Source of the DNA: Fluviicola sp. XM-24bin1 | Lineage (GTDB): Bacteria > Bacteroidota > Bacteroidia > Flavobacteriales_D > Crocinitomicaceae | Direction: 5' to 3' | Length of the DNA stretch: 64,000 bases | NCBI GenBank assembly: GCA_003149635.1 | Contig: QCWI01000006.1 | Span: 1-64,000, forward strand | In this document: in pieces, positions 15,156 through 24,186 of the stretch | Layout: each line of letters starts with the position of its first letter | Position numbering within the stretch: position 1 is the stretch's first letter | Program-made: the position numbers and the translations under genes | Notes under the pieces: model-generated | The model's database searches: none | What the model saw: only the letters and a program-made list of their open reading frames with translations | Told to the model about the DNA's origin: nothing

Positions 15156-16670
15156 ATGCCATTTAATTCCATTTTTTCCTGGCTCATAAAGAAACGAATG
15201 CATCAAATTGATTTGTTTCGAATGCACCCAATTGAGGTGCAGTGGGAGGTTTTTGAGGAATTAATTCAAGCGGCAAAACTCACAGAATATGGCAAAGGAT
15301 ATGGGATGAAGGACGTAAAATCCTACGAAGATTTTCGCCGAAACGTGCCCTTATCTGATTACGAAACGATGAAGCCTTTTATTGGTCGCGCCATGCGTGG
15401 TGAACAGGATTTACTTTGGCCCGGTGAAACAAAATGGTTCGCGAAATCTTCTGGTACTACCTCCACGCGAAGTAAGCTCATTCCAGTGACGAAAGAATCT
15501 TTGGAAGATTGTCATTACAAAGGAGGGAAAGATTTGCTCGGCTTGTATTATCACAACCATCCGAATCGGAAATTATACAACGGAAAACATTTGATTGTAG
15601 GAGGGAGCGCACAGGTGAATCCCAATCCTTTAATGGCCGATTCCTACTCAGGGGATTTATCCGCAATTATCGTGAAAAACCTTCCGTGGTGGGCTGAAAT
15701 CCGCAGAACGCCTGCGAAAGAAATTGCCTTGTTGAGCGAATGGGAAACGAAGATCGAAAAGATGGCGCTTTCTACAATGAAGGAAGATGTCTACATCCTT
15801 GCCGGAGTTCCAAGTTGGACGATGGTTCTAGCGAATCGAATTTTGGAGATTTCTGGAGCTGATAATTTGAAGGAAGTTTGGCCGAATCTGGAGTTATTCA
15901 TGCACGGAGGCGTGAGCTTTGAACCGTATCGTGAGCAATTCCACAAGTTGATTCCATACGATGGTATGAATTACGTGGAAACGTACAACGCCTCGGAAGG
16001 ATTCTTCGGGATTCAAGATGAAGTAAACAGCGATGAAATGTTGTTGATGTTGGACTACGGAATCTTTTTTGAATTCATTCCAATGTCAGAATACGACGGA
16101 ATCGATTCGAAGAAAGTGCTGCCGATCAGTGAGGTCGAAATGGATACAAACTATGCGGTGGTGATTTCAACGAATGGAGGATTATGGCGCTATTTATTGG
16201 GAGATACCATCCGATTTACCTCTACTTCTCCATTCCGATTCAAAATCACTGGACGTACGAAGAGTTATATCAACACCTTTGGCGAAGAGTTAATCGTTGA
16301 GAATGCCGAGCGCGCGGTTTCCGTTGCGTGTTCCCGAACCAATGCCCAAATTCGCGATTATACTGTGGCTCCTGTTTACATGGAGAATAAGGAGAAGGGT
16401 GCACATGAATGGCTCATTGGATTTGAGCAATATCCGGACGACATGGAACGTTTTACCCGTGTGTTGGATGAAACTTTACGCGAATTAAACAGCGATTACG
16501 ACGCAAAACGATACAACGATTTGATCTTAGATCATCCCAAAATTCACATGATTGCGCCGGATATTTTTGATTTGTGGCTCAAGAACAAAGGGAAATTGGG
16601 AGGTCAGCACAAGGTGCCACGTTTGATGAACAATCGCGAAATCGTGGAACAAATCTTGCAATTGAGTTGA
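15156..16670 (+). CDS. GH3-family protein, copy B
   Basis: 504 residues from the ATG at 15156 (MPFNSIFSWLIKKRMHQ). The frame is open further upstream to 15102, but that part overlaps the terminator and should not be coding. GH3 motifs: SSGTTSTRSKLIPVTKESL, YNASEGFFGIQDEV, GLWRYLLGDTIRF and TGRTKSYINTFGEE. Like copy A it should activate a carboxylic acid as an adenylate and perhaps join it to an amine; the substrate is unknown. It is followed 10 bases later by a secreted protein gene (16681), so the two may be cotranscribed. Confidence 0.9.
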   Translation: MPFNSIFSWLIKKRMHQIDLFRMHPIEVQWEVFEELIQAAKLTEYGKGYGMKDVKSYEDFRRNVPLSDYETMKPFIGRAMRGEQDLLWPGETKWFAKSSGTTSTRSKLIPVTKESLEDCHYKGGKDLLGLYYHNHPNRKLYNGKHLIVGGSAQVNPNPLMADSYSGDLSAIIVKNLPWWAEIRRTPAKEIALLSEWETKIEKMALSTMKEDVYILAGVPSWTMVLANRILEISGADNLKEVWPNLELFMHGGVSFEPYREQFHKLIPYDGMNYVETYNASEGFFGIQDEVNSDEMLLMLDYGIFFEFIPMSEYDGIDSKKVLPISEVEMDTNYAVVISTNGGLWRYLLGDTIRFTSTSPFRFKITGRTKSYINTFGEELIVENAERAVSVACSRTNAQIRDYTVAPVYMENKEKGAHEWLIGFEQYPDDMERFTRVLDETLRELNSDYDAKRYNDLILDHPKIHMIAPDIFDLWLKNKGKLGGQHKVPRLMNNREIVEQILQLS

Positions 16671-16680
16671 TCGAAAAACT

Positions 16681-17538
16681 ATGTGGAATAAAGTCTTTTT
16701 AATGATTTTGCTGATGTGGGGAGGTCAACTTCTCGCACAGGATACACTTTTTCACGAAGGTGATACCGTGACCTATTCCTGGTCGTCGGAACATAATTTC
16801 CCCATGAAATCCAATGATGTTTGGAGCGTGGACAAATTGGAAAATGTGTACATCTCGGATGGCGAATCCATCAAAAAGTATGATTCTACCGGAGTTTTAA
16901 AGTTTCAACAAAGCATCAAGTCCTACGGGCAGGTAACACAATTGGCTCCGGTGAATTCCATGAAACTTATTTACTTCTCGCAAGAACAGCAAACCTTGTG
17001 TTTTCTGGATAATACCTTGACGGTAACGGAAGATTGCATCGATTTGGCCGATTACAACATTTACAATGCTGAGTGGATCGCGACGTCTACCCGCCCGGAA
17101 TTGTTGTGGGTATATGACAATGACAATTCGACCTTGAAATTGATTTCGCTGAAAACCCTCGGGGAAGTGAATTTGGAGATTTTAAACGTGCTCGGAATTC
17201 TCGGTCTCGAATCAATGGATAAAATATTGGAAGCAGGTCAGTATCTCTATGTTTTTGACGAAACGAAAGGAGTTTATCAACTGGATTTCTACGGCGGATT
17301 ACTTAATAAATGGGATTCCATCGGGGAATTTACCATTGCCGCAGATCAGGAAAGTCATTTGTTCCGATTGCGTGAAAACGATCTGGTAACGCAGGGATTG
17401 CTGAAAGGATCCGTCGAAGAACAGGCCGTTTTCAAATTGCCCAAGACGGGGATTACACAGTTCCAAATCATGGGAAAGCACCTATATTTCCGCACTTCGA
17501 AAACTGTTCATAAATATACCTTGGATTTCAATAATTAG
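16681..17538 (+). CDS. Secreted protein of unknown function, propeller-like
   Basis: 285 residues with a clear signal peptide, MWNKVFLMILLMWGGQLLAQ. The mature part is rich in short beta strands with regular spacing (VWSVDKLENVYISDGESIKKY, then GVYQLDFYGGLLNKW), suggesting a beta-propeller, but no catalytic motif is seen. Similar stand-alone proteins are common in Bacteroidota without known role. It follows the GH3 copy B gene by 10 bases. Confidence 0.7.
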   Translation: MWNKVFLMILLMWGGQLLAQDTLFHEGDTVTYSWSSEHNFPMKSNDVWSVDKLENVYISDGESIKKYDSTGVLKFQQSIKSYGQVTQLAPVNSMKLIYFSQEQQTLCFLDNTLTVTEDCIDLADYNIYNAEWIATSTRPELLWVYDNDNSTLKLISLKTLGEVNLEILNVLGILGLESMDKILEAGQYLYVFDETKGVYQLDFYGGLLNKWDSIGEFTIAADQESHLFRLRENDLVTQGLLKGSVEEQAVFKLPKTGITQFQIMGKHLYFRTSKTVHKYTLDFNN

Positions 17539-17595
17539 TTGTTGATTCTTTGCCCAATTGTTGTAATTTAGTCAGTCCAAAAAAACCAACGGAAC

Positions 17596-18210
17596 ATGCA
17601 CATTGCGATAGCGGGAAACATAGGATCAGGAAAGACCACTTTGACCAAGGAATTGGCGAAACATTTTGGATGGGAAACGCACTTTGAAGACGTTGAACAG
17701 AATCCGTATCTCAATGATTTCTATGAAGATATGCAGCGTTGGTCGTTCAATTTGCAAATCTATTACTTGAACAGTCGCTTCACGCAAATTCAGGAAATCC
17801 AGAAGGCAGAGAAGACGGTAATTCAAGATCGTACGATTTACGAAGATGCTTTCATTTTTGCGCCGAACTTGCATTCGATGGGATTGATGACAACCCGCGA
17901 TTTCGAGAACTACTTTTCGTTGTTCAATTTGATGGATTCCTTCGTTTCCGCTCCAGATTTGTTGATCTACCTTCGCGCAAGCGTTCCAACATTGGTAAAC
18001 CAAATTCAGCGACGTGGTCGTGATTACGAGGAAAGTATCCGATTGGATTACCTCAAGCGATTGAATGAGCGCTATGAAGCATGGATTTCAACCTACGACA
18101 AAGGAAAGTTGCTCATCATCGATGTAGACAACAACAATTTCCCAGAAAACAAAGAAGATTTGGGAACTATTATCAACGCGATTGACGCGGAAATCAACGG
18201 ATTGTTTTAA
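17596..18210 (+). CDS. Deoxynucleoside kinase
   Basis: 204 residues of the dNK/dGK family, which phosphorylates deoxynucleosides for salvage. The P-loop GNIGSGKTTLTKELA is at the N-terminus. EDVEQNPYLNDFYEDMQRWSF supplies the substrate-binding Glu and aromatic residues, and QDRTIYEDAFIF is the DRS-like motif. The lid region RRGRDYEESIRLDYLKRL is also typical. It lies two bases ahead of the epimerase gene. Base specificity cannot be predicted. Confidence 0.92.
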   Translation: MHIAIAGNIGSGKTTLTKELAKHFGWETHFEDVEQNPYLNDFYEDMQRWSFNLQIYYLNSRFTQIQEIQKAEKTVIQDRTIYEDAFIFAPNLHSMGLMTTRDFENYFSLFNLMDSFVSAPDLLIYLRASVPTLVNQIQRRGRDYEESIRLDYLKRLNERYEAWISTYDKGKLLIIDVDNNNFPENKEDLGTIINAIDAEINGLF

Positions 18211-18212
18211 TC

Positions 18213-19178
18213 ATGATTGTAGTTACGGGAGCCGCTGGCTTCATTGGAAGCTGCCTGGTAAGTCGATTGAATCAGGCGGGTCACGAGAACATCGTGGTAG
18301 TCGATGATTTTTCAAAGACTGAAAAAGATAAAAACCTCCAGGGAAAAACGCTCACAGCCAAAGTGGGGCGAAACGATTTCGTTCAGTGGTTGGAACAATT
18401 CGGAGAAGAAGTAGAGTTCATTTTCCACATTGGAGCGCGAACAGATACGACGGAATTCGATCGTTCTATTTTCGATGCCTTGAATGTCAATTACTCCAAA
18501 GATGTTTGGAATCTGTGTGTGAAGTTCAATATTCCTTTGGTGTACGCGAGTTCCGCGGCGACTTACGGATTGGGTGAACACGGATACAAGGACGATCACG
18601 GAATTGTAAATGAATTGAAGCCTCTAAATCCTTACGGAGATTCCAAAAACGACTTCGATAAATGGGTGTTGATGCAAGAAAACACGCCTCCATTCTGGGC
18701 CGGATTGAAATTCTTCAATGTCTACGGGCCAAATGAATACCATAAAGGAAGAATGGCATCGGTAATTTTCCATGCGTTCAATCAAATTGGAGCAACAGGA
18801 GGAATGAAATTGTTCCGTTCGCACCGAGATGATTACAAAGACGGAGAGCAATTGCGCGATTTCGTTTACGTGAAAGATGTGGTGGAAGTGTGTTATTACT
18901 TGATGGATACACCTCCAACTTCGGGAATCTATAATTTGGGCTCTGGAAATGCACGCTCTTTCCTTGACTTGACGAAGAATACATTCAAAGCCATGGGGAA
19001 GGAGGAGAACATTTCTTTCATCGATACCCCAGCCGACATTCGCGATAAGTATCAGTATTTCACAGAGGCAGACATGTCTAAGCTGATTGATTCAGGCTAT
19101 TCAAAACCGTTCCATACTCTAGAAGAAGGAGTTGCTGATTATGTGACGAATTATCTTTCTGAAGAGAAGTATTATTAG
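18213..19178 (+). CDS. hldD: ADP-L-glycero-D-manno-heptose 6-epimerase
   Basis: 321 residues, extended short-chain dehydrogenase. The NADP-binding motif is VTGAAGFIGSCLVSRLN, the HldD-specific string is IFHIGARTDTTEFD, and the catalytic Tyr-Lys pair is in NPYGDSKNDFDKWVL. FFNVYGPNEYHKGRMASVI also matches this enzyme. It makes the L,D-heptose precursor of the lipopolysaccharide core. kdtA, another core/lipid A gene, is at 58471. It directly follows the deoxynucleoside kinase gene. Confidence 0.93.
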   Translation: MIVVTGAAGFIGSCLVSRLNQAGHENIVVVDDFSKTEKDKNLQGKTLTAKVGRNDFVQWLEQFGEEVEFIFHIGARTDTTEFDRSIFDALNVNYSKDVWNLCVKFNIPLVYASSAATYGLGEHGYKDDHGIVNELKPLNPYGDSKNDFDKWVLMQENTPPFWAGLKFFNVYGPNEYHKGRMASVIFHAFNQIGATGGMKLFRSHRDDYKDGEQLRDFVYVKDVVEVCYYLMDTPPTSGIYNLGSGNARSFLDLTKNTFKAMGKEENISFIDTPADIRDKYQYFTEADMSKLIDSGYSKPFHTLEEGVADYVTNYLSEEKYY

Positions 19179-19264
19179 GAAGGATTAGGGTAGGTAGACC
19201 GTAAAAAGTCGAAGGGTTAAAGCTTTCTACTTTCCACTGTCAACCTTCTACCAATAAAGTCCTT

Positions 19265-21829
19265 CTAAAAATTAAAATCATTTGCATCGCTGCTCATAAT
19301 ATCCATGGAGATGGCGAATTTCAAGTTTCTTGGTTCACTACCTACGGTACTTCCAAACTGATTGCTTGAGGTACTGGCGATGATGTATGCACCCAGACGC
19401 AATCGTTCTCGGAACACTTTGAAGATTCGCTCTACGCCGACATATGCTTCCGTGTAGAAATAATTGTTGTATTCTGGTAAGTACAAGAATCCAGCTCCCG
19501 CCACCGACTTAATTCCCGTCTTCTTCATGAAAGGAATCTTGTTGATGATCGCGCCGTTAAAATGGTGGATGTAGTGCGCTTGAACGTACCAATCTTCCGT
19601 TTCGTAGGCTTCCTCGAGGTTTTGGAAGTTGTTCAAAGGATCAACGAATGCAAGTGCCAACCAACGGTTTCCATCCGCTTGACGGAAGAATTTACGATCG
19701 ATGAACGTAACACTGTCTTGATTCAAGAACATTCCCATTTTGATGTTGTACTTTGATTCTCCCATGGTGCGAATTTGAACCGACTGATTGATCTGGAAGT
19801 ACACATAGTCGAAATCAACCGCAGATTGCAGCGGGCCGTTCCATCCTTTTTCCCAACCTAAGGTGAATGTTGGCCACGCACTTCCAAGAACTACTTTACG
19901 CGTAGGTTCCGTGCGGTATTTCTGTCCGGGAACATAAGCAAGGTAGAACAAGGTTCGAACCGCATTGAAGGCGTCAAATTGCACAGGTTCTGTATTCTGG
20001 AATGAATCATCGAACCACGTTACAAATCGATAATCCAAGTCAAATTGGTAGCGATGATCTATTCGCAAAGACTTATAGAGGTAGAGTCCGTTCACCAATT
20101 CTATATAATGAGACGCACGTAACCCAATGTTCTGATAAATGTTCTGCCTGTCTAGCAAGGAGGAGATGGCATTGTTCGCGTTGATCATCCTTGCGTCCTT
20201 CGAGATGGTAATTCCGTATTGTCCGAGCTTCCTGGGCGAATAATAATGATACCACCTGACCCTGCCTCGCGGGTCGAGATTGTTCCATCCCAACGTAAAT
20301 TTAGTCCCGGTACTAATCCACTGGTCGTTTTCAAATTTCTTATAAAAGTAGATGCTTGGCCCTAGGCGCAATCCCCCAATTCCAATAGGTTCGATCAATT
20401 CAACTGCTGAAGGGAACCACCAGCGTGTTTTCTTATCACGATTCATTCGACCGATTCCGAGGAATGCGGCTTTCATGAAGGTGATTTTGTTGAATACAGA
20501 ATCAACGGAATCCAAATAATGCTCTGAAGTATAGATGGCGTGCAAACTATCTTGAACGAACTTCGTGCGCTGCTCTTCTACCGTTAATGGAGTGGGTCTG
20601 ATTTCATCCCAATACGTGCTGTCTCGTTCGTAAGCTTCCTTCGTTGTAACACCCAATTCATTGGAGAAAAACTTCTCTGGGAATACAGGATTGACTTCAT
20701 AATTGGAGAAGATTACCTGTGTTTCTCCTTTAACGGTTTCTTTTCCGTATTTGGTGGCGTATTTGAAGGTTTGAGATTCAAGTAGCCAAAGGGAATCTTG
20801 TTGATAGAATTCCTGGATTACATGGAAGTCGTCATAAATTTTCAAGTTTCCTTTGCGCATGGCAACGTCTACTTTGGTCAGTACCCAATCGTTCTTTTTG
20901 ATGTACAAAAAGCCGTTCATCGTAGAATTACCTACAGAGCGAGAAGAGATTTTGATCACGTAAGTTGTATCTCCGACTTCATCGGTTTGAATCTCGTTCA
21001 ACTTGTATTTGTAGGAGAGAATTCCGGAAGGGTGCAAAGGAGATAAAATCGGCCCTTGGTGCAAATCCGGCATGTTGATCAAACTCTTGTAGAAGTTGAA
21101 ATCACCTTGTAAAGTCGATTGGTAATACAGTTGTTCTGGGTTCCCGATCTTGTCATATCCCGTTCGGATTTCCTTTACATCTTTTGGATATTGGAAGTGC
21201 TTTTTAATATTTACCTCAATCATATTCAATCGGGCTGCTTCTTTCATTTTGGCCTCACGTGCATCTTCTTCTTCCTGGAAGACATCTTGCGGAGCATTGT
21301 CCACTTCCACTTCTTCCTGATTCTTCTTTTTCTTGTCGAAGGTTTCTACGCCTTTGATATAGATGTCGACCGTGTAGCCGTCCATCTGGCGAATCATCTC
21401 TTTTTTATGATCGATAACATTTTGCACGATCATCCAACCGATGTTCTTCTTCTTGGTGGAAACTTCTACGTTGTTTAGTTCTTTTACCGCCTGCTGCATG
21501 TAGACATTCTGAACTGTTGGCTGATCAATTTTATCTACAGTCACTTGAACTTCGAGATCGTTATATCCGATCGCTGTAAAAACGAGGGTATGGACTCCTA
21601 ATTGACATCCAAGAAAATACTTCCCTTCGAAATCGGTAATGGCTCCTGAATTCGCGGATGATCCCTCAGAGTTTCCTCTGTCCTTTAGATATACTTTCGC
21701 AAAAGGAATCGGATTGTTTTCTTCGTCGTAAACGAAACCGGAAATGCTTTGGCTGAATGCTGGCAATGCGCACAAGAAGAAAAGTGCTAAAGCGATGCTG
21801 GTCCGAAGAGTAGAAGTTGTTGGTTTCAA
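19265..21829 (-). CDS. DUF5686 outer-membrane protein with carboxypeptidase-regulatory-like N-domain
   Basis: 854 residues. The signal peptide (IALALFFLCALPAFSQ) is followed by a CarboxypepD_reg-like beta domain (SISGFVYDEENNPIPFAKVYL, about 27-110), the DUF5686 domain, and a long C-terminal beta-barrel with alternating aromatic residues and a terminal Phe. This is the standard layout of DUF5686 proteins, abundant in Bacteroidota outer membranes with no settled function. The start codon is TTG at 21829; no ATG stands before the signal peptide. A degenerate -7-like TAACTTTT lies upstream. Confidence 0.88.
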   Translation of the reverse strand: MKPTTSTLRTSIALALFFLCALPAFSQSISGFVYDEENNPIPFAKVYLKDRGNSEGSSANSGAITDFEGKYFLGCQLGVHTLVFTAIGYNDLEVQVTVDKIDQPTVQNVYMQQAVKELNNVEVSTKKKNIGWMIVQNVIDHKKEMIRQMDGYTVDIYIKGVETFDKKKKNQEEVEVDNAPQDVFQEEEDAREAKMKEAARLNMIEVNIKKHFQYPKDVKEIRTGYDKIGNPEQLYYQSTLQGDFNFYKSLINMPDLHQGPILSPLHPSGILSYKYKLNEIQTDEVGDTTYVIKISSRSVGNSTMNGFLYIKKNDWVLTKVDVAMRKGNLKIYDDFHVIQEFYQQDSLWLLESQTFKYATKYGKETVKGETQVIFSNYEVNPVFPEKFFSNELGVTTKEAYERDSTYWDEIRPTPLTVEEQRTKFVQDSLHAIYTSEHYLDSVDSVFNKITFMKAAFLGIGRMNRDKKTRWWFPSAVELIEPIGIGGLRLGPSIYFYKKFENDQWISTGTKFTLGWNNLDPRGRVRWYHYYSPRKLGQYGITISKDARMINANNAISSLLDRQNIYQNIGLRASHYIELVNGLYLYKSLRIDHRYQFDLDYRFVTWFDDSFQNTEPVQFDAFNAVRTLFYLAYVPGQKYRTEPTRKVVLGSAWPTFTLGWEKGWNGPLQSAVDFDYVYFQINQSVQIRTMGESKYNIKMGMFLNQDSVTFIDRKFFRQADGNRWLALAFVDPLNNFQNLEEAYETEDWYVQAHYIHHFNGAIINKIPFMKKTGIKSVAGAGFLYLPEYNNYFYTEAYVGVERIFKVFRERLRLGAYIIASTSSNQFGSTVGSEPRNLKFAISMDIMSSDANDFNF

Positions 21830-21839
21830 GTGTCTCTTT

Positions 21840-22095
21840 TACTGTAAGAATGTTCCGCAGCTGAAAAGTTACAAAAGGAACGAAAAAAAAGCAGATTTAG
21901 TTTCGCGGAGTTGGGAATTATTGGGGAATATTAACAGCTATAACTCTATAAGATAGCGAATTGAAATGGAAATTACTAGAAATATCAATATTCCTTTATA
22001 ACCATTTAGTTATATAGCAAATTCGCGATTTAGCGAAATTTAAAATTTTAGAATTAGCCTCCCTACAGCCCAAAGCGGTCTCGTAACATATTTCA
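21840..22095. other. Gap with AT-rich inverted strings, no gene
   Basis: About 270 bases between the DUF5686 gene and the glycosyltransferase gene, AT-rich. It holds AGATAGCGAATT (21951-21962), whose exact complement occurs at 38217-38228, and facing strings AAATTCGCGATTT and AGCGAAATTT near 22018-22041. These resemble the palindrome at 4017-4032. No protein or RNA gene is seen. Confidence 0.45.
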
Positions 22096-22102
22096 AAAAG
22101 GC

Positions 22103-22705
22103 TCAAACCCCAAACTCAGCGCCCAACCACGATGCCTTCAGATCTTCTATCGTATCCACGTCGTTCAACTCCTTCAGCGTCTCCGAGGTGTATTTAAGTT
22201 CCTGCAATTCTGCTTGAGTAATTTCCAACAACGCATCCGTGCTCCAAGGTTTGTTTTCAAAGATTTGAGGAATCATTTTTCGCATCCCAATCAGGTAATA
22301 ACCGCCGTCTTCAGAAGGCCCGAACACCGTATCGAAATTGTTCAAAGCACCTAACCCTTCTTCCATGACCTCTGCGCTTAGGTCAGGCAAATCTGCACCA
22401 ACGCCAATAATTCGTGTGTATCCTTTAGAGAATCCTTGTTCAAATGCGTGTTTCATACGATCGCCTAAATCGCCGCCCTGTTGGACAAACTTTTCCTGAT
22501 TGGGCCATTTGCTTTTCACAATCACGTCTGAGAAATATACATGGACATCGGTGTTTTGAACTTTCAGGGATTCACGCTCGGTAATTTCAACTAAACGTCT
22601 ATAGACATTGAAGGCAAAAGTATCGCCCTGCGTTTTAGCCAAGCGAGTTTTTACCTTCCCAAGCACAATATTTTTCGCGAAAACAATGAGGAGTTGTTTC
22701 TCCAT
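22103..22705 (-). CDS. TIGR04282-family glycosyltransferase (DUF2064)
   Basis: 200 residues. MEKQLLIVFAKNIVLGKVKTRLA, then GVGADLPDLSAEVMEEGL and FGPSEDGGYYLIGMRKMIPQ are hallmarks of TIGR04282, a GT-A-like family tied to arsenosugar biosynthesis clusters in many bacteria. It lies one base after a secreted rhodanese-like gene, and rhodanese neighbours are seen in some such clusters. The radical SAM enzyme ArsS is not in the window, so the arsenosugar role is only a family-based suggestion. Confidence 0.85.
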   Translation of the reverse strand: MEKQLLIVFAKNIVLGKVKTRLAKTQGDTFAFNVYRRLVEITERESLKVQNTDVHVYFSDVIVKSKWPNQEKFVQQGGDLGDRMKHAFEQGFSKGYTRIIGVGADLPDLSAEVMEEGLGALNNFDTVFGPSEDGGYYLIGMRKMIPQIFENKPWSTDALLEITQAELQELKYTSETLKELNDVDTIEDLKASWLGAEFGV

Positions 22706-22706
22706 G

Positions 22707-23207
22707 CTAGTACACTACAGTTCCACGGTACACCCACTTCCCCCAATCGGCAGAGAACCCATGGATTTTCGTTGTTTTTTCTCCAGAAGGATCTCGCATG
22801 GGATACGAATTGTTGGCCCAATGAAACAATCCGCCGTATAAATTTTTGACGTTCGTGTATCCCGCCTTAATCAACTTCTGACCGATGGTTTGACTTCTCG
22901 CTCCGATGCTACAGTAGACAATGATTTCAGCGTCCTTTGGTAGTTTGGAAACACTGGAGATATCGAAGTTATCGTAACCAACTTGCATGGCCGTTTTGAT
23001 ATGACTCACGTCGAACTCTTCCTTTTCTCGTGTGTCTAAAAAATATACGTTTGGCTTCCCGATTTTCGCCTTGGCGTCCGCGATGGAGATCGTTGGAAAA
23101 TCAGCCGAGTAGTAATTTTTCAACATAGAACGATACTCCTTCGATTGCCCAAAAGCGGTGAAAGTCAAAAGAGTAACAAAAAGAAAAATATAGCGCATTG
23201 GTTTCAT
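22707..23207 (-). CDS. Secreted rhodanese-like protein
   Basis: 166 residues with a signal peptide (MRYIFLFVTLLTFTAFGQ) and a single rhodanese domain. The active-site loop is VYCSIGARSQTIGQKL, with the catalytic Cys in CSIGARS, and the domain ends in NLYGGLFHWANNS. It probably acts in the periplasm as a sulfurtransferase or a binding protein. The first Met of MKPMRYIF is used here; the second, three codons later, is equally possible. It is directly upstream of the TIGR04282 gene (one-base gap). Confidence 0.88.
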   Translation of the reverse strand: MKPMRYIFLFVTLLTFTAFGQSKEYRSMLKNYYSADFPTISIADAKAKIGKPNVYFLDTREKEEFDVSHIKTAMQVGYDNFDISSVSKLPKDAEIIVYCSIGARSQTIGQKLIKAGYTNVKNLYGGLFHWANNSYPMRDPSGEKTTKIHGFSADWGKWVYRGTVVY

Positions 23208-23238
23208 TTATCGCTTAGACGAAAATACGTCAATTATC

Positions 23239-24186
23239 TTACGGTTCACAGATTAACGTATCAAGATATGGAGAAAATCCGGCCCAAACCCCCAAAGCTC
23301 CGTTTGAAAGATTCGTGGGAATATTGGTAGGCGTCGCGAATGGATTTCCTGCTGTTTGAAGCTGTACGTGCTTCTTTTCATAGTACTCAAATACGACACG
23401 ATCCAATTTCGAAAGTTTGATCACGACCGTATCTCCTTGTGCATACAAGAACCGCGTTGAGTCTGGGTATTCCTGTCCGCCAGAATGTGGGTTTTCATAG
23501 GCGAATTCAAATTCTAATCCATCGAAAAACTCGTCGTCAAAAACGGGATTGTACGTTGGAACGAAGCCTGTTTCAGTCGTGTCTCCAGCGGCATTTCCAA
23601 TAATATTAGCTTCCCAGAAGTACGCATCGTATTGTCCGGCAGGATCTGCAAGAGTCGCCCAGGAATATCCGTGGTTCGTCAATTTACCATCCGGTTCCCA
23701 GAACGTATTGACAAGCGGTGTCGGTTGCAACAATGTGGTCTCTCCAGTGTACGATTGACCGTCATGCTCCACCGTTAGTGTGTACGTTTTTCCAACCTGC
23801 CCCCAAATGGCAGGGTCAAGTCCAACGTAAGCACAGATGTTGTAGTTCTGAAGATCTTCCGCAGGAATTCCTAGAATTTGTGCGGCAATTTCTTCCGTCC
23901 CCGGAGGGAGGTTTCCCGAACACACTTCGTCAAGAACTACTGTATTGGTTCCGTCAGAAACGGTCACGGTGGCTCCAGAAATGAATCCATTCAAAAAGGC
24001 GTTCACATCCGTTGGGGCATAGACTTCCTTCGAAGTGGAAAGCAATACAAAAGGAGGTTGCCCAGTTTCAATGCGTCCGTCAATGACAATTTGCTCCTGA
24101 TATCCGGGAATGTCTACCTCTACCTCTTTTGTACATGAAGCAAAGAACAATCCGGTGAGCAGCAATAATGTGAATATTCGTATCAT
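23239..24186 (-). CDS. DUF4249 lipoprotein
   Basis: 315 residues beginning with a lipoprotein signal (LLLLTGLFFASC), lipidated Cys at about 18. DUF4249 features follow: EVEVDIPGYQEQIVIDGRIE near the front and beta-rich repeats. Genes of this family sit next to TonB-dependent receptors in Bacteroidota, as here: its ATG overlaps the receptor stop by four bases (24183-24186). It may serve as a surface partner of the receptor, in the way SusD does, but the ligand is unknown. Confidence 0.88.
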   Translation of the reverse strand: MIRIFTLLLLTGLFFASCTKEVEVDIPGYQEQIVIDGRIETGQPPFVLLSTSKEVYAPTDVNAFLNGFISGATVTVSDGTNTVVLDEVCSGNLPPGTEEIAAQILGIPAEDLQNYNICAYVGLDPAIWGQVGKTYTLTVEHDGQSYTGETTLLQPTPLVNTFWEPDGKLTNHGYSWATLADPAGQYDAYFWEANIIGNAAGDTTETGFVPTYNPVFDDEFFDGLEFEFAYENPHSGGQEYPDSTRFLYAQGDTVVIKLSKLDRVVFEYYEKKHVQLQTAGNPFATPTNIPTNLSNGALGVWAGFSPYLDTLICEP

